Source of the DNA: Andrena cerasifolii
Lineage: Eukaryota; Arthropoda; Insecta; Hymenoptera; Andrenidae
NCBI RefSeq assembly: GCF_050908995.1
Contig: NC_135121.1
Span: 4,092,001-4,156,000, forward strand
Direction of reading: 5' to 3'
Length of the DNA: 64,000 bases
The position numbers and the translations under genes were made by a program. The notes under the pieces were generated by a model. That model saw only the letters and a program-made list of their open reading frames with translations. It was not told the origin of the DNA and ran no database searches. This document shows positions 1-11,900 of this stretch, one piece after another. Numbering within the stretch: the first letter of the stretch is position 1; every line of letters starts with the position of its first letter.

Positions 1-544
1 TTACCGATATTAAATTTTTAATTATTTTGAATTGTACAGAGAAGTTTAAACGACTATGTTATTGTCAACCATGAAAAAGGTAAGAATAAAGAGAAAAAAG
101 GGCGAAGAAGATGTGATCACTTTCAAGAATTCAGTGTTAAACCCGAATGAAAATTCCTTTTACTAATTGTTTTGCTCGTACGTTGTCGCTTGTTTTCAGA
201 AGTAGGTGGTACATGCTTCGTGAAAGGAGAAAGGGCTCTAATTTGTCCTAACATATCCGATAGCACGAAACAAAATTAGAATAACGATATTCCTACGTGG
301 TGAAGTTTACATCAGTCATGCATAAATGGATAAATTCTTCTAGCTAATACAAAACAAAAAAGCTTGGGGTCTAACACCGCAATCGGTTTTAAACGAACAT
401 TCCACGAAGTACGGCACCGCATGACGGATCGATGCATTCGACATTTCATTAACAACAGTGCAGCAACGTACCGCAGACAGTCACTCCACTGAATGCAGTG
501 CATGCAGCACAAATAAATCGCCCTTTCAATCCATCGTACACGCG

Positions 545-1577
545 TGTAGTGTACAGGGTGTCCCAGCTGAAGGAAGCCGCCTAAATATATCCTTTCTTTT
601 TAGTGATGCGAGATATGTTTAAAGCACAATTTGAATGGTCTCGAACGAGGAATATAGTGAATGAAAAATTGTTTTCTAAGATCAGTTCTACCTAAGCTTT
701 TTTCAAGGTCACCGGTATTTTTGCAGAGAAGCATATACATTTTCTGAATACACCTTGTAGCGGATAAAAAGACGCATTAGAGCAGGCCTGCCCTTTACGG
801 TGCAAATACCTCCTGAAGTTCTGGGCGGGCAACAGCCGAGCGCGGGACTGTTACGTTGCTAACCACAGCATGGACGCACATTCATGCAGTTCTGCCGCAG
901 CTCCCGCAACGGGTAACATTGGGACAGTCCCGCGCTCGGCTGTTGCCCGGGTCCCAGGAACTTCAGGAGGTATTTGCACCGTAAAGGGCAGGCCTGCTCT
1001 GGAGGATGATTATACATGCAAAAATAAGACGAAAATCAAAAGTGACGAAATTGTGGTAATGGCTTCGTTTTCGAGAAAATTGACTTTGAATTTCACCTAA
1101 ATACGCGTGGATTGTAGGCGCTTGAGGGGGTTTACAATGCACTCGTATTTAGGTGAAATTCAAAGTCAATTCTCTCAAAAACGAAGCTATTACCGGAATT
1201 TCGTCACTTTTGATTTTCCTCTTATTTTTGCCTGTATAATCATCCCCTAGAGCAGGCCTGCCCTTTACGGTTCAAATACCTCCTGAAGTTCTGGGACCCG
1301 GGCAACAGCCGGGTGCGTAACTGTTCCAATGCTACCCGTTGCGGGAGCTGCGGCAGAACTGCATGAGTGTGCGTCCATGCTGTGGTTAGCAACGTAACAG
1401 TCCCGCGCTCGGCTGTTGCCCGGGTCCCAGAACTTCAGGAGGTATTTGCACCGTAAAGGGCAGGCCTGCATTAGAGCATGCCTGAGTTATGACCTCCAGC
1501 TGACCTTGAACACCAAAAAAGTGATTAAATTCCAAGACAGAGGTTTTAGGTGGCCTCTTTCAGCTGGGACATCCTGC
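545..1577. mobile_element. CAGGGTGTCCCA-type foldback element carrying a nested hAT-type composite
   Basis: The left end CAGGGTGTCCCAGCTGAA near 550 is answered by TTTCAGCTGGGACATCCTG ending near 1577. This terminal family recurs at 12777, 15229 and 17137. Its interior is interrupted by the 783-1468 element. No clean target duplication is visible at the outer ends. Confidence 0.6.
783..1468. mobile_element. hAT-type composite foldback with CAGGCCTG ends
   Basis: It begins CAGGCCTGCCCTTTACGG and ends with the exact inverse. It is flanked by a perfect 8-bp duplication, cattagag (775-782 and 1469-1476). It consists of two foldback units (783-996 and 1253-1468) on either side of a central palindrome (997-1252) that resembles the interior of the CAGGGTGT family. 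The TSD has TA at positions 4-5, as in Buster-group hATs. No transposase is present. Related units lie at 62512-63096. Confidence 0.75.
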
Positions 1578-2491
1578 ATACCTACCGTATGGTGACGAGT
1601 TCCAACTGACGACAACGTACGTCATATATTTTGTCGTAACGGATTTGGACTATTTATTAGAAGGCGGCGCATTAGAAGCAAAGCAAGTTAACTTTTTGCG
1701 GCGATGCATCGCGGCACTACGTCGGTCCCCGTTATGCAGCGCCGTACTTGGTGGAGTGTTCGCTTTACTCTTGCAAGCTTTTGTATCTCGTATCTATTCT
1801 CAGATTTATGTGAGTTAATCGTCGTTAATAATTCTCAGTAACGAATTTTTTTGAATTCTCGATCTTTGTGTATGCCCGCATTTACTTTTGCTCGCATTTA
1901 CGAGATGTACGAGGTTAATTTGTACCAAGCATTAGAAGGGATTGTATAACTAAACAATATAATGTGAAACGGAACTAGAAGAACAGATACAATTCGTGAG
2001 GCAAGTTTTTAAACGCGACAGGTCATTATGCAGCGTACCTTGAAAGGAAAAGTCAAAATTTTCACATAAACCTTTGATTCTGATGACGTTCATACGGCGG
2101 AAGCTTAGTTTGTATACACACTGTTATTTCATATTACCTCTAGAATTTACACGAATCTACGAGCATCCTAGGCTTTTTCCATAATGAAAAAAAAAAGTTA
2201 GAAGCACAGTCGAAATAGCCGAGCTCTTTCTATGGTTAGTCTAGTTTTTTTTTTTTTTAAACAAATATACACTCTCAGTCATCGACACAGAGACATGATC
2301 TTTAGTTGTGAAGTTGATTACCACGCAATAAACGTTGCGGTTAAGAGGAATTTTGTTAGTAAACGAATATTCACTCACACCCACACGCATGTACTCACAT
2401 TCGTATGTTATGTTAAACTCTAACACGTATCACGTTTCTAAATGCACACGGGCAACACAGACTCTCCTCTACTCTAATTATAAACACTTAC

Positions 2492-2963
2492 TGAATCTTC
2501 TCATTAGATTGCAGGTGAAGGATTCGGGGGCCGTGTTTTCTTCGCACCTTAGGTCACAAATCGTTGGGTCGGTTTTCGGCAACTTTAAATTCGGCACGGA
2601 CAACAAACGACCTTCTCGTTTTGCTTGTTTCAGCTTCACGATTTTCTTCAGTCGCGGCTGTTTCAGTTCATTCTCGGATAACGTCAGGTTAATCGGCCGC
2701 ACGGCGTCTGACTTTGCGATAACGTTGTCAGTTGGAGGTTGTCGTGGCAGTTTGTTATTGTCCCCTTCGGTCATCGGGCTCTTCGCTTCCTGACTAATCC
2801 TTTTCTTGTCGTCATTTAATGGACTTTCGCAGCCTGGTATCGAGCTTTCCGACGACACCGGAGATTCAGATTCGACACTTTCGACTGGAGATAACGAACT
2901 CGCGGATTCGTTGACATTACAGTAAAAAACGGAAGATTTTTGACCGCTACTATCAGTGCCTAC
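2492..2963 (-). CDS. Tomosyn: Tomosyn exon l (hypervariable linker, longest exon)
   Basis: The 472-nt exon has acceptor ttgttaacag and donor GTAAGT. It encodes VGTDSSGQKSSVFYCNVNES, an acidic Ser-rich tract, RPINLTLSENELKQPRLKK and ESFTCNLMRRFS. Its length and composition fit the insect Tomosyn linker. It ends one base into the next codon, and the following exon (toward the second propeller end and SNARE) is left of the window. An alternative acceptor 3 nt in (…gtag) is possible. Confidence 0.9.
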
Positions 2964-5900
2964 CTGTTAACAATGGGGTACTTGCATATACTTTTTCATT
3001 TCACAGATTCATTTTTTGGTGGTCATTGTAATGTATGTACAAAGCTCAAACGATCAACTCCAAAACTACGCTCGGTGGTCGCAAATGCAATCCCGAATAA
3101 AGCGATTATTTGTTCTCTTACATTTAAATGAAACGAACGGTGAACGAAGCATATTAGAACAGCGAGAGATGAATGTACATGTTATTTAACATTAAACTCC
3201 CGGCGGACTAAATTTTATCACATTGTGCATAGAACATGGACAACTTAAAAATCTATAACAAACCAATAAAATGTGGCGTGTCATTTTCTTACTAAATTTT
3301 CGATACTAAAAAACATAAAGTTAACCCACTAATAAATAATTTTTCAAAATAAAAAGCACTGTAATATTTTCTAACATCAGAATGTAAAACAGGATTTTTT
3401 CAAGGTCATCAAAATCGGTGAGGAATACCTAAAGTAAATAATTACCGATTTTTTTTACAAGTTTCTATTCGAAAGACCATAACTTCTGAATTAGAACCTT
3501 TTTGTTTATTCTGGAAATTTTTTTCCGAAATTTGAGTTCCAAACAAAAAAGTTTATACCAACCCAGGTTCAACAATACTTTATTACGTAGTTATATAAAT
3601 GAAAGATTTGTTGCTCGTTAAGCAAAGTTGTAAAATGCTGGTTAGAGGCATGTCTAGTAGAGTTGCTATGTGGTAAACAAGTAACTAACAAGGGGAGGAC
3701 ACCACGAGGTAGACACCGATTTTGATGAGCCTTGGCACGATGAATCTATGTCGAAAATAAGTAAATAGGTGTCCGAGCGTTTCTGCCAATGGGCCTTAAC
3801 ACTATTCCTACCACGACCGGTGAAATGACCGTTTCTAAAATTTCGATTAGAATTTCCTATATACAACGTAATTGAATCGCCTTTAAACTTCACTACTTTT
3901 CCTCAAATATACGTATGTACATGATATACTTACTTCTGAATAAAAGAAACTATATTTTTATACTGTCAAATTGGCTATTATCTTCATTCTATATTAAAAA
4001 ATATAATTTGTGCTAAAGACCGGTCATTTGACCGGTCGCGGTAGGAATAGTGTTAATAATAGAGATAATTACATGGAAATTATTAAAATTTTCATAGTGG
4101 CCGTGGGGTTTTAATGTGTAAAAATCCCATACTACCCTGGCGCCTCCGGGAATTCCCCTCTGAAGTCGGGGTGCCTTTTGAAGATTTCCCCAAGTTAAAA
4201 AAAATTTATAAAGTTTTTTTTAACGTGGAGACATCTTCAAAAGGCACCCCAACGCCTCCAGAAGGGAATCTGCAGCGGGCGCCAGGGTAGTGTGGGATTT
4301 CTACCCACTAAATCCCCACGGCCACTATGAAATTTTTAATAATTTCAATGCAAATATCTCTATTATTAAGGCCCATTGACAGAAACGCTTGGACACCTAT
4401 TTACTTATTTTCAACATAGATTCATCGTGCCAAGGCTCATAAAAATCGGTGTCTACCTCATGGTGTCCTCCCCTTGTAAGTACTGTGGCCCGATGGAATG
4501 AAGTCGGTTGAAATGTCACAGGGGCAAGAGGGGTTCTTCGCTCGCATTGGCTCTCGCCGCCCGTGTCCCGTTTGCTTACTTTGTATTCGTCGACGTTGCC
4601 GCGCCGGCCAATAGAGATACACTATTCGGACCTGATATTCGGACTCCAGAGTCTCTCGACCGACTTCTTTCCATCGGGGCACAGTAGCTTAATTGACAGT
4701 GTCTATATACGCCTTTCGTATGTATTGATGGAACTGTGGCAGCGTATATATACGCCTTTCGCAGGCAAAGTGTTAAAACTGAAAAGTAAATATCAAGTCA
4801 ACTAACCCCATCATATTTGTCAACTAACCCCACAGCCAGGGTTTGTTGACTTATTCGTCTCACTACTCTAAATATAATAAAAACTACGACCTAGACTTAA
4901 TTAAAACAATTTTAAAAATTAAGCCTGTATACCTAATGAAATTTGTAAACTTTTGGTGTGCAACAAGTCAACAAAATACCAATAGTCTATTTATGAAAAT
5001 TAGAAATATTAAAAATTAGTCAACTAGCCCCGGTTTCCCCTACACTTCGAACATTTGCTGAATTGATAGGTACTAAAAAAGAAAACACCAGCATATTAGA
5101 AATATATGGAATTGGAAAGACAACGGCTTTTCCTTTACCTGGGGGCTTGATTAGCCTCGAACGACTATGATCGTCAAACAATTCAGCTGAATGTGGACTA
5201 CATTTATGCATATTAAAAAAACACACCTTTCGGACAAAAAAATTAAATGAAGCTAAAAAGTGCGCCCACTATAACTTTGCCGAATAAAATTTTTTAATAT
5301 CACCAATGTTGCTGCAAAGATTCAGTGTCATGCTTTATGTGGCTCACGCTGTGTAAGTAAACAAGTGCTGTTACTATGTGTTCTGTTTCTTATTTATAGT
5401 CAATCGGTTATTTCTTATTGAAGTGACGCATGTAGAGTTGCTATACAACATACGCAAAATGTACAAAATGAAATATGTATGTTTAACATCCTTAAAAGAC
5501 GAAACAAAATTGCTGTCTGTTTCAGAACATGGGTTCATATATACTTTTTTTCATTTATTTGACCTCCAAAATACGCTGTATTAATATGATAAGGTAATTA
5601 ATTAATCTCGTATGTGCAGTACGAAATGAAATAGTTTGAAATGAAAAAAATACTATGCATTAGAGCTGTTACTGCCCGACCCGCCGGGTACCCGGGTACC
5701 CGTGAGATACCCGGGTAGACAAAAATTACCCGACTACCCGGGTACCCGTGAGATACCCGGGTAGACAAAAATTACCCGACTACCCGGGTACCCATGAGAT
5801 ACCCGGGTAGACAAAAATTACCCGGCTACCCGGGTACCCGTGAGATACCCGGGTAGATAAAAATTACCCGGGTACCCGTGAGATACCCGGGTAGATAAAA

Positions 5901-8900
5901 ATTACCCGGCTACCCAGGCAGACAGAACTTACCTGGCTACCCGGGTATGCATGACATACCCGAGTAAATGACTTAGTTGAGATTTCCGATTTGACAGCCG
6001 ATCCTCTTTCGACTACCGATCATTTTCGGCTAACATCACTAATGAACGGAATAAACTCCAAGCAATTAAATGTGATATTGTCTGCGCGTTATGATTCTGA
6101 AATTATGACTATGATACCTAGAATGTCTTTTGATCAGAATGTGAAAATTGCGAACTGTAGACGTTCGCAAGATTCCTATTTATCCCCAACGGCGCATTTT
6201 ACAACAGATAAGTGGGAGCTACAAAAATTTCACATTTTCCACGCATGATATACATAGTTATACAGGGACAACATACCGCCGAAAATGTCACAGCCGTTAT
6301 AATAGGAAATAGGAATGTAGGAAAGTGGAACATTACAAATAAATTAATTGCTGTGGTACATGACAAGGCAAGTGACATGAATGCATCAGCAAATTTATTA
6401 GAGAATTTAAAATACAGCATTTAGTGTACTGCACATAATTTACAGTTACTCATAAAAGGCGCCCTTCATAATCGTAACACGCAGACAATATCACATTTAA
6501 TTGCTTGAAGTTCATTACTGATGTTAGCCGAAAATGATCGAAAGTCGAAAGACGATCGGCTGTCAAATCGGAATTCTCAACTATCTCATTTACTCGGGTG
6601 TCTCACGGGTATCCGGGTAGTCGGGTAATTTTTGTCTACCCAGGTATCTCACGGGTACCCGGGTAATATTGTCTACCCGTGGGTCTCATCGGGTACCCGG
6701 GCCAAAAGAATAGCTCTACTATGCATCCAATATACAGTGAAAATAGGATATTCACTGAGTGATATACATATTTTATTCATTCTACTCGCGTGAGGTAAAT
6801 GTATAATACTTATTTTGAGCGGTGTATTTAAAGCAATTACTTTGAGCTGTTCCTTTACTAGTATTTATTTAATCTAATTTTGGTTAATATTTGTACTTAT
6901 TTAGCTTAGAAGTTACACCGTAGTTGAATGAACCTCTCACCTTGGCACATTTTAGAAACAGCAAATAACTGTCTTTGTAAGCAAATTAGAAATGTTACTG
7001 TTAAGCTATGATTTTAAAAAATAAGCAGAAAGAAAAAGAGGAACCTAGTAACGATAGCTACATATCGTGCAAGGGAGAGCATGTGACTTTTCCGTTTAAA
7101 ATGTACCTACTTATTGTATCGATAAAGGAAATTATTCGGTGTATATCTCCCGCGTAAAATATTTTAAAGTGACAATTTACATTTGTAATTCAATAATAAC
7201 AATAACGATTAGAAGATATTTTTTGTTCTTTCTTATTAGAGAGTATCAGAATTTACTTTGTCAATTAGAGTCGCCATGTGCTCTGTGCGAAACAAGACTA
7301 TTTTATTTTCAATTCAATGATATTTCATGTATTGTTTATATTCTGTACACAACCTCGTTTACAAAATCTTAACCATTATCTATTGCAAATTGCTTATCGT
7401 CGTAGACCAGGGTTGACTAAAGGTAGGTTTATACAGCCACCGAGCCGAGCCTCTATGGTAAGCTTATGGAGGCGAGGAGCCGCCGAGCTTGGTGGGAACT
7501 CGGCGGCTCCTCGTTGCCCGCTGGGCCCGATGACCGCGCTCGTTGAGACGATGGGCCGGACGGGCCGAGTCCGTGCCCTGTCGAAGTGCAACGTTGCTGG
7601 ATTTTATGCTCCCAACACGTAGGGTAAATCCCGGAGACGCGGTCGACAACAAGGCGGAGATGCCTCCGGTGGTCCGCGAGCCACCAGTTAGTCAACCCTG
7701 TCGTAGACCAATGCAGAAAAGACGCTTTGATAAAGAGGTACGTTGCAATACAATACGTTTGTATTATTGTATATGTTTTCAGTTAAACTTTACAGAAAAT
7801 AAATTTTGATCAAAAGTTAGACAAATACATAAAAAAAAAAGTTTATTACGCCTATTCGATGGTGTTAGAATATTTCACTTTTTCGACACAAAAAAGATAA
7901 ACATTTTAGGTGGTAATGTTACACCTGGCCCTATCAGTCACAAACTACAGTGCTGTCTCGAAAACAACCCGCGTCTTCTGTCTTGAAAAGAAGTCATCGC
8001 TATGTACTTCCTTTGTACATAATTTACCGCGGCGTGTGAGAGGTGGCAGAGAGGCCTATTCCGTCTTTTTTCGATGCTGCGGCAGTACCAACTATAAGTT
8101 ATGGCTTGTCGCTGTCGCGTGCCCTCTCACTAATTCTCACGACCAATCCCTGTCGCTTGCTACGGCAGAGAGCAAAGTCAGGCAAACCGAATAGGCTACC
8201 CGTCTTGAAAAGAGCTCGCGCCCGGCCCCGAGGTGTGGATTCTTTTCAAGACAAAACTGTAGGTATAACGTTAACAGAACGCGTAATTTGAATGATAACA
8301 AAAAAACATACAAGTACCCCATTTTGAGACGTCACCAAAGTCGGCGTGAAAGTACTTTTTATTTTCAGATCAACCCTGCTGAGCTGCCTCTTCAGGCTAA
8401 AGCCTTTCCATCCATGGTTTTTCGCGCAGTCTTCTTCGTTTACAGGATTTACTGGTTTATTGGCTTCGACTACGGATTCCTCCGTGGTTCCTTTTTCATT
8501 ACTGCTTCCAGTGTGGAACTCACCGCGAAGTAGACATTGTTGAGATTGCTGGGCATTATCAGTTACCATTGCTAAGAGGGCTTCAGATGCCACAGTAGAG
8601 TCTTGATGAGTCTGATGAATGTAACATGTTGGATTTTGCACAATAAATCAATGTACATGAAACATCAAAAGATTTAATTCTAATTCTAAAAGCAGATAAT
8701 TGCACATATTATATGCATACAATATACCGCACCATTGTATATGTTGCAATATTGTTAGTAGCGCTTGTTATTAATGTATCCCACAAATATATAATAATCC
8801 ATAAGATATACTGTACTATAATCTTATAAATTTAAATGTATATTATGTTATATTGAATATAATACGGTATAACCATATAGTTAGTTACAAATATAAGAAT

Positions 8901-11900
8901 GTATTTGTAAAATGCACCCTGATTTCTATCTTCAAACGAAGAGATATCGCAAACGCATGGTCACTTGTCACTTCCCAAATAAAAGCAATTAGGAATGTTT
9001 AAGACGAAGACTGCAGACAAGGGAAGGTATGTTTGATAATTTCGGGAAACTCTGATCAATTACATATCTTAACATGAATACAAGTCACACCTAAGATGCT
9101 CATAGAAACAATATCCTAATACACTTGATACGCTTTTTTTACGCATAGAAAACCTCTAGGTATGTAAATATATATTTAAAATTAACTGCTTCTTCAGAAA
9201 TTCAAGTTAATGCAGAATATTTCTATTTTTTTTTTAAACAGAATTAAATATTTAATCTTTCTTATCGTTATAATAACAATGAGATCAATTCTATTTACCA
9301 TATACATGTACATAATAGTGTTGAGAAAAAATGGAAACGCCAAATATGGCAGTGTTTGAATCCTTAACAACATAATTGAGATATTTCTCGCATTTTCAGC
9401 TTGACTTCTGAATAAGCACTCGTGATCACAATACATACATATACTGTAGAGGGTGTTTACAGATTTCCTGATACCAACAGAATGCTTAAATTATGCTTAC
9501 TCGATAACTTATCAATATTATAAGGAAATGAGTACTAACAAACGACAGTTTTAACCTATATCGCGATCCTTCATTTACGTGCCCAGTTTCACATTTATAT
9601 GCATAATATCCAAAATGCCGAATAACTTTTGTGAAAATATCAAAATAATTCGAAGTAGCACGTTTTGACAACGACTCGCCCACTTATGTCGAAATGTACT
9701 AAATTTTAATCATGCAGGCATAGACGCTTAAAAAAAAGATTTATACTCTTCGTAGGTTACCTCATTATTCGGGTATAAGGAGACTTGAGATTACCGATTA
9801 GTCGAAACCTCTTGAACGTAACTTATTAAATAAAAGTCAATAAATATCCTTGAAAGGGGTTACTACTAAATGCTCGAATTAATTTAGTATAAACTGGTAA
9901 AACCGATTAAGTCTTTAAAGCTGATACCAGCATAAGTCAGTTTAAGAATACACTACTTTCAATTATAAAATATACCTAGCATATTCGACGTAAAAGATGA
10001 GTGCTGCAAATTGCGTAGTTACAAGCGAACATACTGGGACATTCCAAAGAATTTAAATTAACATGTTTAAGATACTATTTGACACTTGGAAAAAAAACAA
10101 ATTATTAACTTCAGAATTCTCTAAAATGACTAGCCTAATTACTTTGCTGATTACGTTTATATATAAATAAAATCACCTGATATAACTGTCATGACCTGAT
10201 TAATGTTGTCACTTACTGACGTGACATACATAAGTAGCTGAAACATTTCAGAAATCATTGTTACAAATATAAATCCATCTGTGATAATAAGACTAATCAC
10301 TTATGAAGTATACTTGTTACTGCAATGTAGTGTAACTATGACATACCTTTTTACTTTCTTATTTCTTAATTATAAAATAAAATACTGTTGTAATGATTTG
10401 TTGATAATAATATCGGTAGACTGGATCTATGCTAATTATAACTTCTAAATACGCTTCCAATTTCTCGAAATTCTTAGGACAGAGAAACAAAAATACTTAT
10501 CCTATATTGCAATTAATAAATCAGTATACGTGTATTTTTAGTATGGAAAATAATAAATTACCCGTAGTTTAAAAGTATTTATGCTCATAGCACGAACATA
10601 CATATTCGAATATTCTATAGGCACACAACTATGAATAGCGGAATAATTATTTTGTACTGTTCAGTTTTACACTATCTAATTAAGAAATAATATATGAGTA
10701 ATAAGCTTTCTGTAATAAATGAAACTTCAAATATTTATACTTATGTTACAGTTGATTTAAATTTCGTAAGATGCAGAACTTTTAAGAGTTTCATTACGTC
10801 CATTTAATTTCACTTTTCGTTAATTCTAAATTCAAATGAACTACACCAACGAAAACAAATTACAAAATTACGTTATTGTCTATATACGCTATAATTCGAC
10901 AATCATGATATTTGTCATTAAAAACAGGGGAGAAAGAAATGAACATATTATTTATATTCGTTACACTAGTACCACTGTCAGTTGCAACACCGTTTTTGAA
11001 TGAAAGTCTAGATTACAAGTAAATATTAGATATACAACGGTAATAGTATTTTATATGCATATATCTATCACGATAATCATGTTCTATTAATAACTGACTA
11101 ATAAACATTTTTCTTTGTGACTGATGGGTAAAAAGAATTCAGTAACAAGGATCTGAAATCTTCAAAGAGTGTTTGGGACGATTTCATTACTTTCAAAATA
11201 ATAAGAAGAAACAAATTTAAACTTAATAGCAAAAATGTCAGTAAGAAACGTATGAAATTCTATATAATTGCTTGTATTAAATATGCTATGCACATATTAA
11301 TATTGAATAATTGTTTTGTATCAGGAATCAGTGCTTGCTCCTAAATATCACCATGTAAACATATGACATATAGATACGTACATACATAAGCACGGTGTAA
11401 TATAAAAAACTGTTATAGTACATGGAACAAATATAACGGCATACTTGGGTTGGGACACACTCATGTTGTATGCAAAGTTATATCCATGTAAGTACGTTAC
11501 GGCGAATGAGTTTCGTCACCTACTATAAGTCCCAAAAACCTAAAGACAGCTATCCACCTTGATTTGATTTTTTTTGGCCTTAAAAGAAACCTACGAGTGA
11601 AACTACCGCTCATGAAATAGAGCAGCTAAGTATAATGAGGTCTACACCTCAACGGCCCCGAGGAATAGATTAATTTTGTGTTCAATACCATGACTAAAAA
11701 CTATACTGAATATATTCATAGGCGGTTTACTCCTGACATCTGAGTTCGTTATCCCCAATAATTTTGTAACGTCGCCGGATTTGTTCCACCAACTATAGGT
11801 ACTTGTGTAATATCTGCTAGCAAACGTACGAGTAGAAAGTAAATGCTTGAAATTTAAATCATACAACAGCGCTGTCCAAGCCAGAGCACGCGAGCTCTGT

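Noticed and set aside
1..2491. Next Tomosyn exon toward the C-terminus
   Set aside because: The expected Ser-rich RSRSSS-like sequence with an acceptor was not found on the minus strand here; probably left of the window.
4693..4772. 80-bp block between two TTAA sites
   Set aside because: The ends are not inverse repeats, so the flanking TTAA may be coincidence.
5378..5584. Frame with EVTHVELLYNIRKMYK, vaguely like a MADF domain
   Set aside because: The similarity covers about 20 residues, lacks the following conserved Trp-rich part, and no neighbouring exon supports it.
5690..5965. Array resembling a CRISPR
   Set aside because: Units are contiguous 46-bp minisatellite copies without unique spacers, inside a hAT element of an insect genome.
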